Source: Deferrisoma camini S3R1 (lineage in GTDB: Bacteria > Desulfobacterota > Deferrisomatia > Deferrisomatales > Deferrisomataceae). From it: a DNA stretch of 64,000 bases. How positions within the stretch are numbered: position 1 is the first letter of the stretch; every line of letters starts with the position of its first letter. The position numbers and the translations under genes are program-made. Shown in pieces: positions 1 through 9,183 of the stretch. The notes beneath the pieces were generated by a model. That model made no database searches, was not told where the DNA came from, and saw only the letters and a list, made by a program, of their open reading frames with translations. The DNA is taken from positions 3,950,001 through 4,014,000 of the forward strand of contig NZ_JAFN01000001.1 in assembly GCF_000526155.1 (NCBI RefSeq), read 5' to 3'.

Positions 1-109
1 GTTTCGGCTTCGCTCCCAGGGGCCGTAGGGCCGCGTTGTTGCGCTCCCTTACCTCTTCGGCTACTATGCCGCGAGTATTGAGCCCTTTTGGGAGAAGCCG
101 ACGAGGCCC
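1..109. other. Stretch upstream of the first gene, no gene supported
   Basis: No complete gene is visible. One minus-strand frame stays open for about 36 codons to the window edge, but it has no family signature I recognise. It could be the end of a gene or mobile element lying to the left of the window. A weak GAGG just before position 110 could serve as the ribosome site of the following gene. Confidence 0.3.
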
Positions 110-1321
110 ATGTTCGTCTCCTGCCCGAAGTGTCACGCCCGCTACGACGTTCCGGACGAAAAGCTCGCCAAAGGTGCGGTGAAGATCCGGTGCGCCCGGT
201 GCACGAACCTGTTTGCGGTGCGGCGCCGGGTGGGAGCCCCGCCTGAGCCGACACCCTCTGCGGCGGAGCCGAGCCGGGAGGAGCCCCGGCCGGAACCGGA
301 GTCCCCACCCGCTGCGCAGGCCGCTGCCGGGACCCCCGAGGCGCGGTTCGAGGACTTCGATTTCGACGGCTCGCCCCAGGAGGCCCCGGCGCCCGAGGCG
401 GAACCCGAGGTGCCGGCCCAGGACGAGCTGCCCCCCTTGGGCGAGCTGGATCTGGGCGATTTCGAGGGCGAGGGCGAGTCGGTCCAGCCGGAATCCGAGG
501 GGAGCGAGGCCTCCGAACCGGATCTGCCCGATCTGGAGGACCTTCCGTCCTTGGGGGAGCTGGACCTGGGGGACTTCGAGGTCGGTCCCGAGGAGGCCGA
601 ACCCACCCCCGCGGCGGAACCCGAGCCGCTGGAGCGGGTGCGCGAGGAGGACCTGGTTCCCCCTCGGCCTTCGGGGGGCGTCCAGGTCCAGAGCCTGGCG
701 GACGACATGCCCCGCCTCGACCTGCAGCGGGGCCCCCGTCGGCCCGACCCTGGGAAGCGTTCGCCCCTGGTGGCCCGCGACCGGAGGCGGTCCCCCCTGT
801 TCTGGGTGGTGGCGCTCGCGGCGGTGGGGATTGCCGGGTTCACCGGCTACAACGTGTACCGCCACCCCGAGGCGTTCACGTTCCTCAGCCCCTCGAAGAT
901 CCGGGCCCTGTGGCACCGTCGTGCCGTCAACACCCGGCTGACCGTCCAGAACCTGGAGGGCTACTACCGCGAGGTGGGCGGGCGCAGGGTGTTCGTCATT
1001 CGGGGCGAGGTGTGGAACCGGTCCCAGGCTCCCCAAAGCCTGATCCGGGTCCGGGGGAACCTGTTCGACGCCCAGGGCAACCCCCTGGCATCTCGGGAGG
1101 TGTTCTGCGGGAACGTCCTCACCGAGGCGGACCTGGCCAAGCTGCCCCCCCAGGACATCGAGGCGCGCCTCCAGAACGAGGTGGGCGAGGGGTTGAGCAA
1201 CATGGACATCCAACCCGGGGCCCGGGTGCCGTTCATGGTGGTGTTCCTGCCGGCCCCGGAGGGCGCCACCAAGTTCAACGTGGAGGTGGTCCAGGCCCGC
1301 GAGGGGGCTTCGGGCGGGTGA
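110..1321 (+). CDS. Zinc-ribbon (MJ0042-type) membrane protein with DUF3426-like C-terminus
   Basis: The 403-residue protein starts with a zinc finger-like domain: CxxC at residues 5-8 and CxxC at 28-31. Residues 45-215 are acidic and Pro-rich, with two near-copies of a LGELDLGDFE segment. A single membrane helix follows at about 229-250, and the rest resembles the DUF3426 domain that usually accompanies this finger in proteobacteria. The cytoplasmic finger, linker, helix and outer domain suggest an inner-membrane protein with its C-terminus outside the cytoplasm. The function of the family is unknown. The gene stops 10 bases before the ABC exporter pair and may be co-transcribed with it. The ATG at 110 is chosen because the finger begins immediately after it. 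Confidence 0.8.
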   Translation: MFVSCPKCHARYDVPDEKLAKGAVKIRCARCTNLFAVRRRVGAPPEPTPSAAEPSREEPRPEPESPPAAQAAAGTPEARFEDFDFDGSPQEAPAPEAEPEVPAQDELPPLGELDLGDFEGEGESVQPESEGSEASEPDLPDLEDLPSLGELDLGDFEVGPEEAEPTPAAEPEPLERVREEDLVPPRPSGGVQVQSLADDMPRLDLQRGPRRPDPGKRSPLVARDRRRSPLFWVVALAAVGIAGFTGYNVYRHPEAFTFLSPSKIRALWHRRAVNTRLTVQNLEGYYREVGGRRVFVIRGEVWNRSQAPQSLIRVRGNLFDAQGNPLASREVFCGNVLTEADLAKLPPQDIEARLQNEVGEGLSNMDIQPGARVPFMVVFLPAPEGATKFNVEVVQAREGASGG

Positions 1322-1331
1322 GTTCCCCGGG

Positions 1332-3065
1332 GTGATCCGAGTCTTCCGTCCCCTGTTCCCGCATCTTCGGCCCCATGCGAAGGCCTTCGCATGGGGTTTC
1401 GTCGCCCTGGTCTACTCGGTGGCGCTTCAGCTGGCCGGCCCCCAGGTCTTGAGCCGGGGGGTGGACGCCGTGGCTTCCGGTTCGGGCAGTGTGCCGGGGT
1501 TGGCGGCGCTCCTCGCCGGGCTGGCCCTGGGCCAGGCCGGGTTCCGGTTCGCGTCGCGCCGGCTCGTGCTGGCCGCGGCCCGGAGGGTCGAGCACGAGCT
1601 GCGCATGGCCTACGTGGGCCATCTTCTCCGCCTGCCGGTGGAAACCCTCGACACGGCTCGCCGGGGCGACCTCGTGAGCCGAGCCCTCCACGACATCCAG
1701 GACCTCCGACTCTTCCTGGGGGCCGGCCTCCTGAACCTGTGCCAGACCGTGCTCGTGGCCACGGCCACGGCCGTGCTTCTGTGGCGGATCCACCCCGGGC
1801 TCACCCTCGTGGCCCTCGCCCCGTTTCCGGCGATCGCCTGGATCGTGCGCCGGATGAGCCCGCGGCTCCACCAGCGGTTTCTCGCGGCGGATCGGGCAGC
1901 CGGGGACCTGGCCGACCGGGTCCACGAGACGCTCACCGCCGTGCGGGTGCTGCGGGCCTACCGCAGGGAGGCGTGGCAGCAGGCGCGGTTCCAAAGGGAG
2001 AATCAGGCGCTGTGCACGGCCCGGGAGAGGGTGGTGTGGGCCTGGGCCGGGGTGTTTCCCGCCGTGGGGGTGCTGGCGGGCCTGGGCCACGTGGCCGTGC
2101 TGGGCCTGGGGGGATATTGGGTGTACGAGGGCAGCCTGTCCCTGGGGGGGCTGGTGGCCTTCAGCGCGTACCTCGCCATGTTGGTGTGGCCGATGGTGGC
2201 GCTGGGGTGGACCCTCAGCCTGTTCCAGAGGGGGGCGGCCGCGATGGGCCGCTTGGAGGAGGTGCGGGCCTGGCCGGCCGAGCCCGAGCCGACCGGCCCC
2301 CTGCCCCGGGCGGACGGCCCCTGCCTGGAGGCCGAGGGCGTCTCCTACGGCTACCCGGGATCCCGCGGACCCGCCGTCTCCGGTGTGGACCTGCGCGTGC
2401 CCGAAGGGGGGGTGTGGGCCCTGGTGGGACCCACGGGTTCGGGGAAGACCACGGTGGTGAGCCTGTTGGCGCGGCTCCGCAGGCCTCAGGCGGGTCGGAT
2501 CTCGGTCCACGGGGCCCCGATCCACGAGGTCTCCGACGCGGCCCTCCGGCGCCACCTGGCCGTCGTGCCCCAGGAGGACTTCTTCTTCTCCGACACCGTG
2601 GCCGCCAACGTGTGCCTCGGGCGGCCCCGGGACGACGCCCAGATCTGGGACGCCCTGGCCCTGGCCGGTCTGGCGGACGATGTGGCGGCCCTGCTAGGTG
2701 GGCTCGACACCCCGGTGGGCGAGGGGGGGGTGACGCTCTCCGGGGGGCAGCGCCAGCGCCTCGGCATCGCCCGCGCCGTGTACGGGGACCCTGGCGTGCT
2801 CGTGCTGGACGGAAGCCTCTCCAATCTGGACGCCCGCACGGCCCGGGCCGTGATCGGCCGGCTGCGGGAACGGTTCCGCGGCCGCACGCTGCTGGTCGTG
2901 AGCCACCGGGCGTTCGAGGTGGAGGAGGCCGACGGGGTGTGGTTCCTGGCCGGAGGCCGAGTGGTCGCGTTCGGGCGGCACGAGGACCTGTGGGACGAGC
3001 TGGCCGCCTACCGGAGGCTGTACAGGGAGGAGGCCCTGCGCAGGCAGTTGGAGGAGGAGCCGTGA
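1332..3065 (+). CDS. ABC exporter half-transporter with degenerate ATPase site
   Basis: This 577-residue half-transporter has an N-terminal six-helix exporter domain (about 1-310) and a C-terminal nucleotide-binding domain. The Walker A motif GPTGSGKTT is near residue 366 and a normal LSGGQRQRLGIARA signature near 470. Walker B reads VLVLDGSLSNLD, so the catalytic glutamate after the aspartate is replaced by glycine. The switch histidine (VSHR) is kept. Such an asymmetric site is known from heterodimeric exporters of the MdlAB, LmrCD and TM287/288 type. The next gene overlaps by 4 bases and should encode the partner. Start is GTG. The substrate (lipid, peptide or drug) cannot be told from sequence. 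Confidence 0.88.
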   Translation: MIRVFRPLFPHLRPHAKAFAWGFVALVYSVALQLAGPQVLSRGVDAVASGSGSVPGLAALLAGLALGQAGFRFASRRLVLAAARRVEHELRMAYVGHLLRLPVETLDTARRGDLVSRALHDIQDLRLFLGAGLLNLCQTVLVATATAVLLWRIHPGLTLVALAPFPAIAWIVRRMSPRLHQRFLAADRAAGDLADRVHETLTAVRVLRAYRREAWQQARFQRENQALCTARERVVWAWAGVFPAVGVLAGLGHVAVLGLGGYWVYEGSLSLGGLVAFSAYLAMLVWPMVALGWTLSLFQRGAAAMGRLEEVRAWPAEPEPTGPLPRADGPCLEAEGVSYGYPGSRGPAVSGVDLRVPEGGVWALVGPTGSGKTTVVSLLARLRRPQAGRISVHGAPIHEVSDAALRRHLAVVPQEDFFFSDTVAANVCLGRPRDDAQIWDALALAGLADDVAALLGGLDTPVGEGGVTLSGGQRQRLGIARAVYGDPGVLVLDGSLSNLDARTARAVIGRLRERFRGRTLLVVSHRAFEVEEADGVWFLAGGRVVAFGRHEDLWDELAAYRRLYREEALRRQLEEEP

Positions 3066-4822
3066 GGCCCCGGGGCACCGAGACGCGGCCGGTGCGGCCG
3101 GGGGACTGGCGGCTGCTCGCCCGTTTGTGGCCCGTGACCCGGCCGTACCGCTCGGCTCTGCTGGCAGGGGTGGGGCTCATGGGGCTGGGGGCCGCGGGCC
3201 GGATGGCCGGTCCCTATCTCATCAAGGTCGCCATCGACGGGCCGGTGGTGCGGGGCGACGCCCGGGGCCTGGCCCTGCTCGCCGCGCTGTATCTGGCGGT
3301 TCAGCTGGGGGTGGGGGGCGTGGAGGCAGCCCAGACGGTGCTGCTGCGGACCCGGGGGGAGCGGATCCTGCGCGACCTGCGGACCCGCCTGTTCGCCAAG
3401 GCGCTCGCGCTTCCCATGGCCCGGCTCGATCACACCCCGGCCGGCACCGTGGTCTCCCGGGTGTCGTCCGACGTGGCGGTGCTGGCCGATCTGTTCAGCG
3501 CCGGCATGGTGGGGGTGCTGGGAGACCTGATCCTGGTGCTCGGCATCCTCACGGTGCTGGTGCGGCTCCACGCCGGCCTGGCCCTGACCGTGGTAGCGGT
3601 GTTCCCGGTGCTCCTGCTGGCCTCCGAGTGGGTGCGCAGGGGCATGCGCGAGGCATACCGGGCCGCGCGGGAGCACACGTCGCGCCTGACGGCGGCCGTG
3701 CACGAGCACCTGCGGGGCGCCGAGGTGGTGAGGCTGTTCGGGGCCCGGGCGTGGAGCCTGGAACGGGTGCGGGACCACGGGGAGGCGAACCTCCGGGCCC
3801 AGGTGCGGTCGGTGACTCTGCAGGCCCTGTTCTTCCCCCTGGTGGAGCTGTTCTCGGCCCTTGCCCTGGCCCTGGTGCTGTGGAGGGGGGCCGGATTCGC
3901 GGCGGAAGGGGGGTTGACCTTCGGGGCGTTGGTGGCGTTCTTCGAGTACGTCCAGCGGCTGTTCCGGCCCCTGCGGGACGTGGGGGAGCGCATCAACGTG
4001 CTCCAGGCGTCGCTCGCCGCGGTGGAACGGATCGTGGGGTTCCTGGACGAGCCGGCCGAGGCGCGGTCGGGCAGGGGCCGGCCGGTCATCCGGGGCGGGA
4101 TCCGGTTCGAGGGAATCCGGTTCGGCTACGGCGGCGGACCCGACGTGCTGGCCGGGTTCGACCTGGATATCCCCCCGGGGGAGTCGGTGGCCCTGGTGGG
4201 GGCCACCGGCGCGGGCAAGACCACCGCGGTGCACCTGTTGCTGGGGTTCTACCGGCCGAGGGCCGGCCGCATCCTGGTGGACGGGGTGCCGTTGGACGAG
4301 ATCGATCCGGCCTGGATGTCCCGCCACCTGGCCCTGGTGCCCCAGGACCCGGTCCTGCTCCGGGGCACCGTCCTGGAGAACATCCGCCTGGGCCGTGAGT
4401 GGGTGGGTGAGGAACAGGCCGTGGCCGCGGCCCGGGCCGTGGGGCTCCACCCCATGGTGGAGGCCCTGCCCCGGGGGTACGAGACCGTTCTCGGCGAGGA
4501 GGGGGCGGGCCTGAGCTCGGGCCAGCGGCAGCTGGTGGCGTTCGCCCGGGCCCTGGCCGGCGAGCCGCGGATCCTGATCCTCGACGAGGCCACCTCCGAG
4601 GTGGACCAGGACACCGAGGCTCGGATCGAGGAGGCCCTGGCCGTGCTGCTGCAGGGCCGTACCTCGCTGGTGGTGGCCCACCGGCTGACCACGGTCCGGC
4701 GGGTGCACCGGATCGCGGTCCTCCACCGGGGGCGACTCGTGGAACAGGGGGCCCACGCCGATCTCTTGGAGCGGGGGGGGCTGTACCGATCGCTGTACGA
4801 GTTGAACCTGCTGCGTTCCTGA
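3062..4822 (+). CDS. ABC exporter half-transporter, catalytic partner
   Basis: This 586-residue half-transporter has a membrane domain (about 1-330) and an ATPase domain with Walker A GATGAGKTT near residue 379, Walker B ILILDEATSEVD with the catalytic Glu intact, and switch His in VAHRLTT. Its signature is LSSGQ rather than LSGGQ. In a heterodimer this altered signature would face the degenerate Walker site of the upstream protein, and the upstream LSGGQ would complete the active site here, so the two genes make one asymmetric exporter. The GTG start overlaps the preceding stop (GTGA). The reading frame stays open far upstream, but that extension is only an antisense-like shadow of the first gene. 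Confidence 0.88.
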   Translation: MRPRGTETRPVRPGDWRLLARLWPVTRPYRSALLAGVGLMGLGAAGRMAGPYLIKVAIDGPVVRGDARGLALLAALYLAVQLGVGGVEAAQTVLLRTRGERILRDLRTRLFAKALALPMARLDHTPAGTVVSRVSSDVAVLADLFSAGMVGVLGDLILVLGILTVLVRLHAGLALTVVAVFPVLLLASEWVRRGMREAYRAAREHTSRLTAAVHEHLRGAEVVRLFGARAWSLERVRDHGEANLRAQVRSVTLQALFFPLVELFSALALALVLWRGAGFAAEGGLTFGALVAFFEYVQRLFRPLRDVGERINVLQASLAAVERIVGFLDEPAEARSGRGRPVIRGGIRFEGIRFGYGGGPDVLAGFDLDIPPGESVALVGATGAGKTTAVHLLLGFYRPRAGRILVDGVPLDEIDPAWMSRHLALVPQDPVLLRGTVLENIRLGREWVGEEQAVAAARAVGLHPMVEALPRGYETVLGEEGAGLSSGQRQLVAFARALAGEPRILILDEATSEVDQDTEARIEEALAVLLQGRTSLVVAHRLTTVRRVHRIAVLHRGRLVEQGAHADLLERGGLYRSLYELNLLRS

Positions 4823-4872
4823 CCACAGGGCCGGCTCCGGGACGGCGGCGGCCGGCCGGCGGAGGAAACACC

Positions 4873-6156
4873 GTGCTCACCGAGTTGGACGTTCCGAAAC
4901 ACCTCCTGGCCCTGGGGGGGCTGCTGGTGCTCTCCGCGTTCTTCTCGGGGTCGGAGACCGCGCTGCTGGGAGCGGACTGGTGGCGGATGTGCTACCGGGC
5001 CCGATCGGGGGACTTCCGGGCCCGGATCTACGAGGCCCTTCTGACCCGGCGGGACCACCTGATCGGCACGATCCTGGTGGGAAACAATCTGGTGAACATC
5101 GCGGCCTCGGCCCTGGCCACGGCCGTGGCCCTGCAGCTGTTCGGCGAGGAAGGGATCGCGGTGGCCACCGGCGTGATGACGCTGCTGCTCCTCGTGTTCA
5201 GCGAGATCGCCCCCAAGACGTTCGCGGCCCAACGGCCGGAGCCGGTCGCCCTGGCGGTGGCCCCGGTGTTCGCCGTGTTGTGCCGGGTGCTCTATCCCGT
5301 GGTGGCAGCCGTGACCTGGCTCTCCAACGGGCTGCTGCGCCTCATGGGAGCCCGGCCCGAGGCCTCGGCCCGGCCGAGCCTCTCGGAGGACGAAATCCAG
5401 GCCTTTCTCACGGAGGGGGCGGGGGTGGTCGTGGAGGAGACGCGCAGACGCATGCTCCACGGCATCTTCCGGATCGGGCGGCAACAGGTTCGGGAGATCA
5501 TGGTGCCCCGCACCCGGGTGCAGGCCCTGGACGTGTCCACTCCCCTGCGGGAGGCGGTGGAGACCTTCGTGCGCACCGGCTACACCCGGCTGCCGGTGTA
5601 CCGCGAGCAGCTGGACGACCTCGTGGGCATCGCCCACGTGCGCGACGCCGTGGCCCTGCTCATCCGGGACCCCAACGGCCAGTTGGCCCAGGTGGCCCGC
5701 GAGCCGTTTTTCGTGCCCGAGACCAAGGACCTGGAGAGCCTGCTGTACGAGTTTCGGACCCGACGGTTCCACATGGCCGTGGTGGTGGACGAGTACGGGG
5801 GGGTCGAGGGGATCGTGACCCTGGAGGACGTGATCGAGGAGATCGTGGGCGAGATCCGGGACGAGCACGACGTGGAGGCCGAGCCGATCCGGTTCCTCCC
5901 CGGGGGGGAGGCCCTGGTGCACGGGGGCACCCCGATCCGTGAGCTGAACCAGAAGCTGGGGCTTCGCCTGCCCACCGAGCCGGACGTCACGCTGGCCGGG
6001 TTCCTGATGACCCGGCTCGGCCACATCCCCCAGCCGGAGGAGGCCTTGGAGTACCTCGGCCACCGCTACACGGTGGAGCGCACCGCCGGCCACCGGGTGC
6101 TCCTGGTCCGGATCACCCCGCTCCCGCGTCAGCAATCAGAGGTCAGAGGAAGGTGA
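4873..6156 (+). CDS. CNNM/CBS-domain membrane protein (CorC/HlyC family)
   Basis: The protein has 427 residues. An N-terminal CNNM (DUF21) domain of about 190 residues with several membrane helices is followed by a CBS pair (about 205-320, including a MVPRTRVQALD stretch) and a C-terminal CorC/HlyC-type domain (about 345-420). Related proteins are implicated in magnesium or cobalt efflux and resistance; some were once called haemolysins. The GTG start follows a good GGAGG at 4861-4865. The last codons run through a short heptad repeat (CAG at 6130, 6137 and 6144), so the final residues QQSEVRGR probably come from the repeat and not from the family. Confidence 0.85.
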   Translation: MLTELDVPKHLLALGGLLVLSAFFSGSETALLGADWWRMCYRARSGDFRARIYEALLTRRDHLIGTILVGNNLVNIAASALATAVALQLFGEEGIAVATGVMTLLLLVFSEIAPKTFAAQRPEPVALAVAPVFAVLCRVLYPVVAAVTWLSNGLLRLMGARPEASARPSLSEDEIQAFLTEGAGVVVEETRRRMLHGIFRIGRQQVREIMVPRTRVQALDVSTPLREAVETFVRTGYTRLPVYREQLDDLVGIAHVRDAVALLIRDPNGQLAQVAREPFFVPETKDLESLLYEFRTRRFHMAVVVDEYGGVEGIVTLEDVIEEIVGEIRDEHDVEAEPIRFLPGGEALVHGGTPIRELNQKLGLRLPTEPDVTLAGFLMTRLGHIPQPEEALEYLGHRYTVERTAGHRVLLVRITPLPRQQSEVRGR

Positions 6157-6170
6157 GGGGCGTCAGACCG

Positions 6171-6260
6171 AGTTGCATTCAAAACTATTGGCGCCCGGCC
6201 GGAGGCAGGGCCCTTGCCCCGCCCCCGGATCCGTATGCGATGGATGGCAGCTTGGTATCA
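6171..6260. repeat. Intergenic hairpin repeat E (CAGGTCCCTTGCCCC family)
   Basis: The stretch reads TTGCATTCAAAAC, then a hairpin around GCAGGGCCCTTGCCCC, then GATGGATGGCAGCTTGGTATCA. The last part matches, in inverted form, the repeat that follows the radical SAM gene at 31218. The TCA at the end is the complement of the stop codon of the minus-strand chemoreceptor gene, so the repeat begins exactly at that stop. Confidence 0.75.
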
Positions 6261-7910
6261 GACCGTGAACCTCTCCATGAGGTGCTGGAGCCGGGAGGTG
6301 CGCTCCCCCAGGCGCTCGGCCGTGCCCCGGGCTTCCTCCACGGCTTCGGCGAGGGTCGCGGCGAGATCGGCCACCGCGTCCAGGTTCCGGCTGATCTCCC
6401 CCACGGCGGCGCTCTGCTCGTCGGTGGCCGTGGCGATCTGGGCCACCCGGTCGGCGGTCTGTTCGATTCGCGCAACGATCTCGGACAGGGCCTGGCCCCC
6501 CTGGCGGACCTGGGCGCTTGCCTCCTCGACCTCGCGGAGCCCGTCCTCCACCGAAGCGACCGCCTGCTCGGTCTCCTTTTGGATCCCGGCCACCGTCTGA
6601 CGAACTTGGCGGGTGGCCTGGGCGGTCTTTTCGGATAGCTTCCGGACCTCGTCCGCCACCACGGCGAACCCCCGGCCGTGCTCGCCCGCACGGGCGGCCT
6701 CGATGGCCGCGTTCAGGGCCAGCAGGTTCGTCTGGTCCGCGATGTCGTCGATCACCTGCATCACCGCGCCGATCTCGCCGGTGCGGCGGCCGAGGTCCCG
6801 GACCTGGGCCGCGATCTCCCGCACCCGCTCCTCCACCCGGCCCATGCCGGCCATCCCCGACTCCACGGTCTGTCCGCCGGTCTCCGCGATCTCGGAAGCC
6901 GATCGGGCCGTGGCCGCGGCGTCCCCGGCGTCCCGGGCCACCTGAAGCACGGTGGCGCTCATCTCCTCGGCCGAGGTGGCCGCCGCATGGGTGAGGTCCT
7001 TCTGCTCCTCGGCCCGCTGCAGGGCCGCGCGGCTGGCCTCCAGGATCTCGTGGCTGCCCGCCGTGACCTGGTTTGCGGTGTCGAGCACCTCGTGGATGAG
7101 GGCCTGCAGCTTCTCGAGAAAGGCGTTGAACGCCGCGGCCAGTTCCCCCATTTCGTCCCGGCTGGTCACGGGGAGGCGGCGGGTGAGGTCGGCCTCGCCG
7201 GTGGCCATCTCGGCCACCCGGGCGGTGAGGGTCCGGATCGGGCGGCCCACCTGGACGCCAAGCAGCACCCAGGTACCCAGGGCGGCGGCCAGCAGGCCGG
7301 CGAGCCCCGTGACCACGCCGGTGGCGATGCTCGCCCGGCGGGCGCGGGCGAGAAAGGTTCGGCTCTCCTGCTGGGCCCGAACGAGGTCCGCGAGGCTGTA
7401 GCGCACGTACAGCACGCCGGCCAGGTCCCCGGGTTTGGCCTCGTCGTGGCACCGGAGGCAGTCCGCCGCCATCCTGTGGGCCCGCAGAAGCACGACCTCC
7501 CCGGCACCGGGCACCTCGGCCACCCCCGATCCGGTCGACGCCCGGCGGAAGGCCGCTGGGTCGAACGGTTTTCCCACCGAGGTTTCCCGGCTGGCGTAGG
7601 CGATCTTCCCCTTGGGATCCAGGAGCCCGATCTCGACCACCCCTCCGATCTTTCCAAGGTCGGCCAGCAGGTCCTCGAACTGGTCCATCTCGCCCCGCTC
7701 CAGGGATCCCTTGGTCCCGGTCTCGAGGCTTGCGAACACGTTGCGGGCCTGGGCCAGGGCCGAGGCCCGCAACGCCTCGGCATTGGAGCGGGCCTGTTCC
7801 TCCAACGCCTGGGTCGAACGGCTCGTGGCCACCCAGGTGCTGAGCCCGAACGACAGGGCCAGCACCGCCACGAGAAATCCCCCCGCCTTCACCTGGATCC
7901 CGATGCGCAT
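6258..7910 (-). CDS. Methyl-accepting chemotaxis protein with a haem c-type sensor domain
   Basis: The 550-residue protein has a membrane helix at about 11-30, a periplasmic domain (about 31-193), a second helix (about 195-220), a HAMP domain and a long methyl-accepting coiled coil with the tip sequence [20 protein letters not shown]. The periplasmic part carries CLRCH at 151-155, a covalent haem c motif, flanked by a single-cache-like fold ([13 protein letters not shown] upstream, GVLYVRYSL downstream). Haem-bearing chemoreceptor sensor domains are known from Geobacter and would sense redox state or a diatomic gas. The ATG at 7910 has GGAGGG upstream; frames extending further upstream run through repeats. 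No CheA/CheW genes lie nearby. Confidence 0.9.
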   Translation of the reverse strand: MRIGIQVKAGGFLVAVLALSFGLSTWVATSRSTQALEEQARSNAEALRASALAQARNVFASLETGTKGSLERGEMDQFEDLLADLGKIGGVVEIGLLDPKGKIAYASRETSVGKPFDPAAFRRASTGSGVAEVPGAGEVVLLRAHRMAADCLRCHDEAKPGDLAGVLYVRYSLADLVRAQQESRTFLARARRASIATGVVTGLAGLLAAALGTWVLLGVQVGRPIRTLTARVAEMATGEADLTRRLPVTSRDEMGELAAAFNAFLEKLQALIHEVLDTANQVTAGSHEILEASRAALQRAEEQKDLTHAAATSAEEMSATVLQVARDAGDAAATARSASEIAETGGQTVESGMAGMGRVEERVREIAAQVRDLGRRTGEIGAVMQVIDDIADQTNLLALNAAIEAARAGEHGRGFAVVADEVRKLSEKTAQATRQVRQTVAGIQKETEQAVASVEDGLREVEEASAQVRQGGQALSEIVARIEQTADRVAQIATATDEQSAAVGEISRNLDAVADLAATLAEAVEEARGTAERLGERTSRLQHLMERFTV

Positions 7911-7975
7911 GGAACCCTCCGCAGAAACGCTGGACCTCGGGATGTGGCCGATGGTTTGGTTTTTCCAGTAACTTC

Positions 7976-8110
7976 GGTCGACGGTCAGCGGTCGTCGGTC
8001 TGGGGCCCTCGGCCCGCTGGGCGCCAGGCGGCTCTCGAACCGCGCCAAAGCTCGGGGGCATGGGGCCTGCTTCCGGCCGCGCGCGGCTCTCCAGCAGACC
8101 CCATGCCCCC
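7976..8110. repeat. Composite repeat: GGTC heptads plus single-copy arm
   Basis: GGTC recurs at 7976, 7983, 7990 and 7997, then GGCC at 8004 and 8011: exactly period 7. Next come a GCTGGGCG-like octamer stretch and an arm reading CTCTCGAACCGCGCCAAAGC and onward to GGGGGCATGGGGCCTGC. The whole composite recurs in inverted orientation at 15075-15203, upstream of murE. The gap 7911-8246 contains no gene that I can support. Confidence 0.8.
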
Positions 8111-8180
8111 CGGACCCTGAGGTGGCGCCAAAGAGGTGGGGCCATACTTGGAACACTCCGGAATCAAGTAGGTTTTCATG

Positions 8181-8213
8181 CGTCCCAGCGTCCCAGCCTC
8201 CCAGCGTCCTAGC
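8181..8213. repeat. Octamer tandem repeat (GCGTCCCA)
   Basis: Four consecutive units of period 8 are visible: GCGTCCCA, GCGTCCCA, GCCTCCCA, GCGTCCTA. The YAG ends fall at 8186, 8194, 8202 and 8210. The array sits in the gap downstream of the hydrogenase small-subunit gene. Confidence 0.85.
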
Positions 8214-8246
8214 GGAAGTCACATGGAAGCCGTCTCCCCGGCGAGG

Positions 8247-9158
8247 TCACGCGGTGCGGCCCTCGTTGAGCCGGAAAAACGGGTAGGCCGGGTCCCGAGC
8301 GAATCCCGGCCGGGCGCACCCCGTGCACGGAGCCCTGCCCCTCACACACCAGTTCGTCCCGCCGTTCCACCCCCGCCAGGGGCAGTCGGCGTGGGTCAGG
8401 GCGCCCTGGCACCCCAGCTTGAACAAGCACCCGTCCTCGCCCGGGGTTCGGGCGAACTCCTGGCGCTCGTACCGGGCGAAGTGGGGGCACTGGTCGTGGA
8501 CCGGCCGGCCGAAGAACGCGGTGGGGCGGTGCTCCTCATCGACCGTTATGTCGTTCTTGTGCAGCACCAGCACGGCGGTCCCCACGATCCAGTGGGGGTG
8601 TGCCGGGCAGCCGGGCACGTTCAGGTGGGGGACCGAGACCCCCGCCCTCGCCAGGACCTCGCTCACCGGGGCCGCGCCGGTGGGGTTGGCCGCGGCTGCC
8701 GGGATGCCCCCAAAGCTCGCGCAGGTCCCCACGGCCAGCACGGCCCGGGCCCGGGCCGCCGCGCGGGAGACCAGGCTCGCGATGGGCTCGTCGCCCACGG
8801 TGCAGGCCCGGGGCATACCCAGGGGCATGGCCCCCTCCACGGCCAGTAGGTAACCCCCGGCGTTCACGGCCCGGTCCACCGCTGCCAGTGCCTCGTCTCC
8901 GGTGGCTGCGGACAGGGTGGGGTGGAACCACACCGAGAAGTATCGGGTCAGCAGCTCGGCCGGACCGGGCCGCTCCCCGTTCAACAGGCTCACCGAGCAG
9001 CCGGAGCACGACTGCCCTTGGAGCCACACCAGGCCCGGCCGCCGGGCGGCCAGTCCCTCCAGGGCCCGGGCGAGCCGGGGCACGGAGCCCGAGCCGAGCC
9101 CCAGTCCGGCGGCCAGCATCGCCGCATCCCGCAGAAACTCCCGTCGGGTGTGAGCCAT
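8247..9158 (-). CDS. [NiFe] hydrogenase small subunit, Tat-exported
   Basis: The protein has 303 residues. A twin-arginine signal (RREFLRDAAMLAAGLG) is at the N-terminus. The proximal cluster ligands follow (CSGCS, then GTCASFGG and NVPGCPAHP). The C-terminal half carries the Cys-rich distal and medial cluster region (CPHFARYE, GCLFKLGC, CPWRGWN, PCTGC). There is no C-terminal membrane anchor, so the enzyme is predicted to be periplasmic and soluble, or held by an unknown partner. It lies 25 bases downstream of the large-subunit gene, which reverses the usual small-then-large order. No cytochrome b, maturation protease or hyp gene is present nearby. Confidence 0.93.
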   Translation of the reverse strand: MAHTRREFLRDAAMLAAGLGLGSGSVPRLARALEGLAARRPGLVWLQGQSCSGCSVSLLNGERPGPAELLTRYFSVWFHPTLSAATGDEALAAVDRAVNAGGYLLAVEGAMPLGMPRACTVGDEPIASLVSRAAARARAVLAVGTCASFGGIPAAAANPTGAAPVSEVLARAGVSVPHLNVPGCPAHPHWIVGTAVLVLHKNDITVDEEHRPTAFFGRPVHDQCPHFARYERQEFARTPGEDGCLFKLGCQGALTHADCPWRGWNGGTNWCVRGRAPCTGCARPGFARDPAYPFFRLNEGRTA

Positions 9159-9183
9159 GGCGGGTTCTCCTTTGTCGGCGGAT

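Noticed and set aside
1-117. Minus-strand frame at the left edge as the end of a transposase or other gene
   Set aside because: Only about 36 codons are visible and no family motif can be identified.
1391-4822. One very long frame spanning both ABC half-transporters
   Set aside because: Only the part from 3062 is ABC-like; the upstream part is an out-of-frame shadow of the first transporter gene with Gly/Arg/Pro-rich composition.
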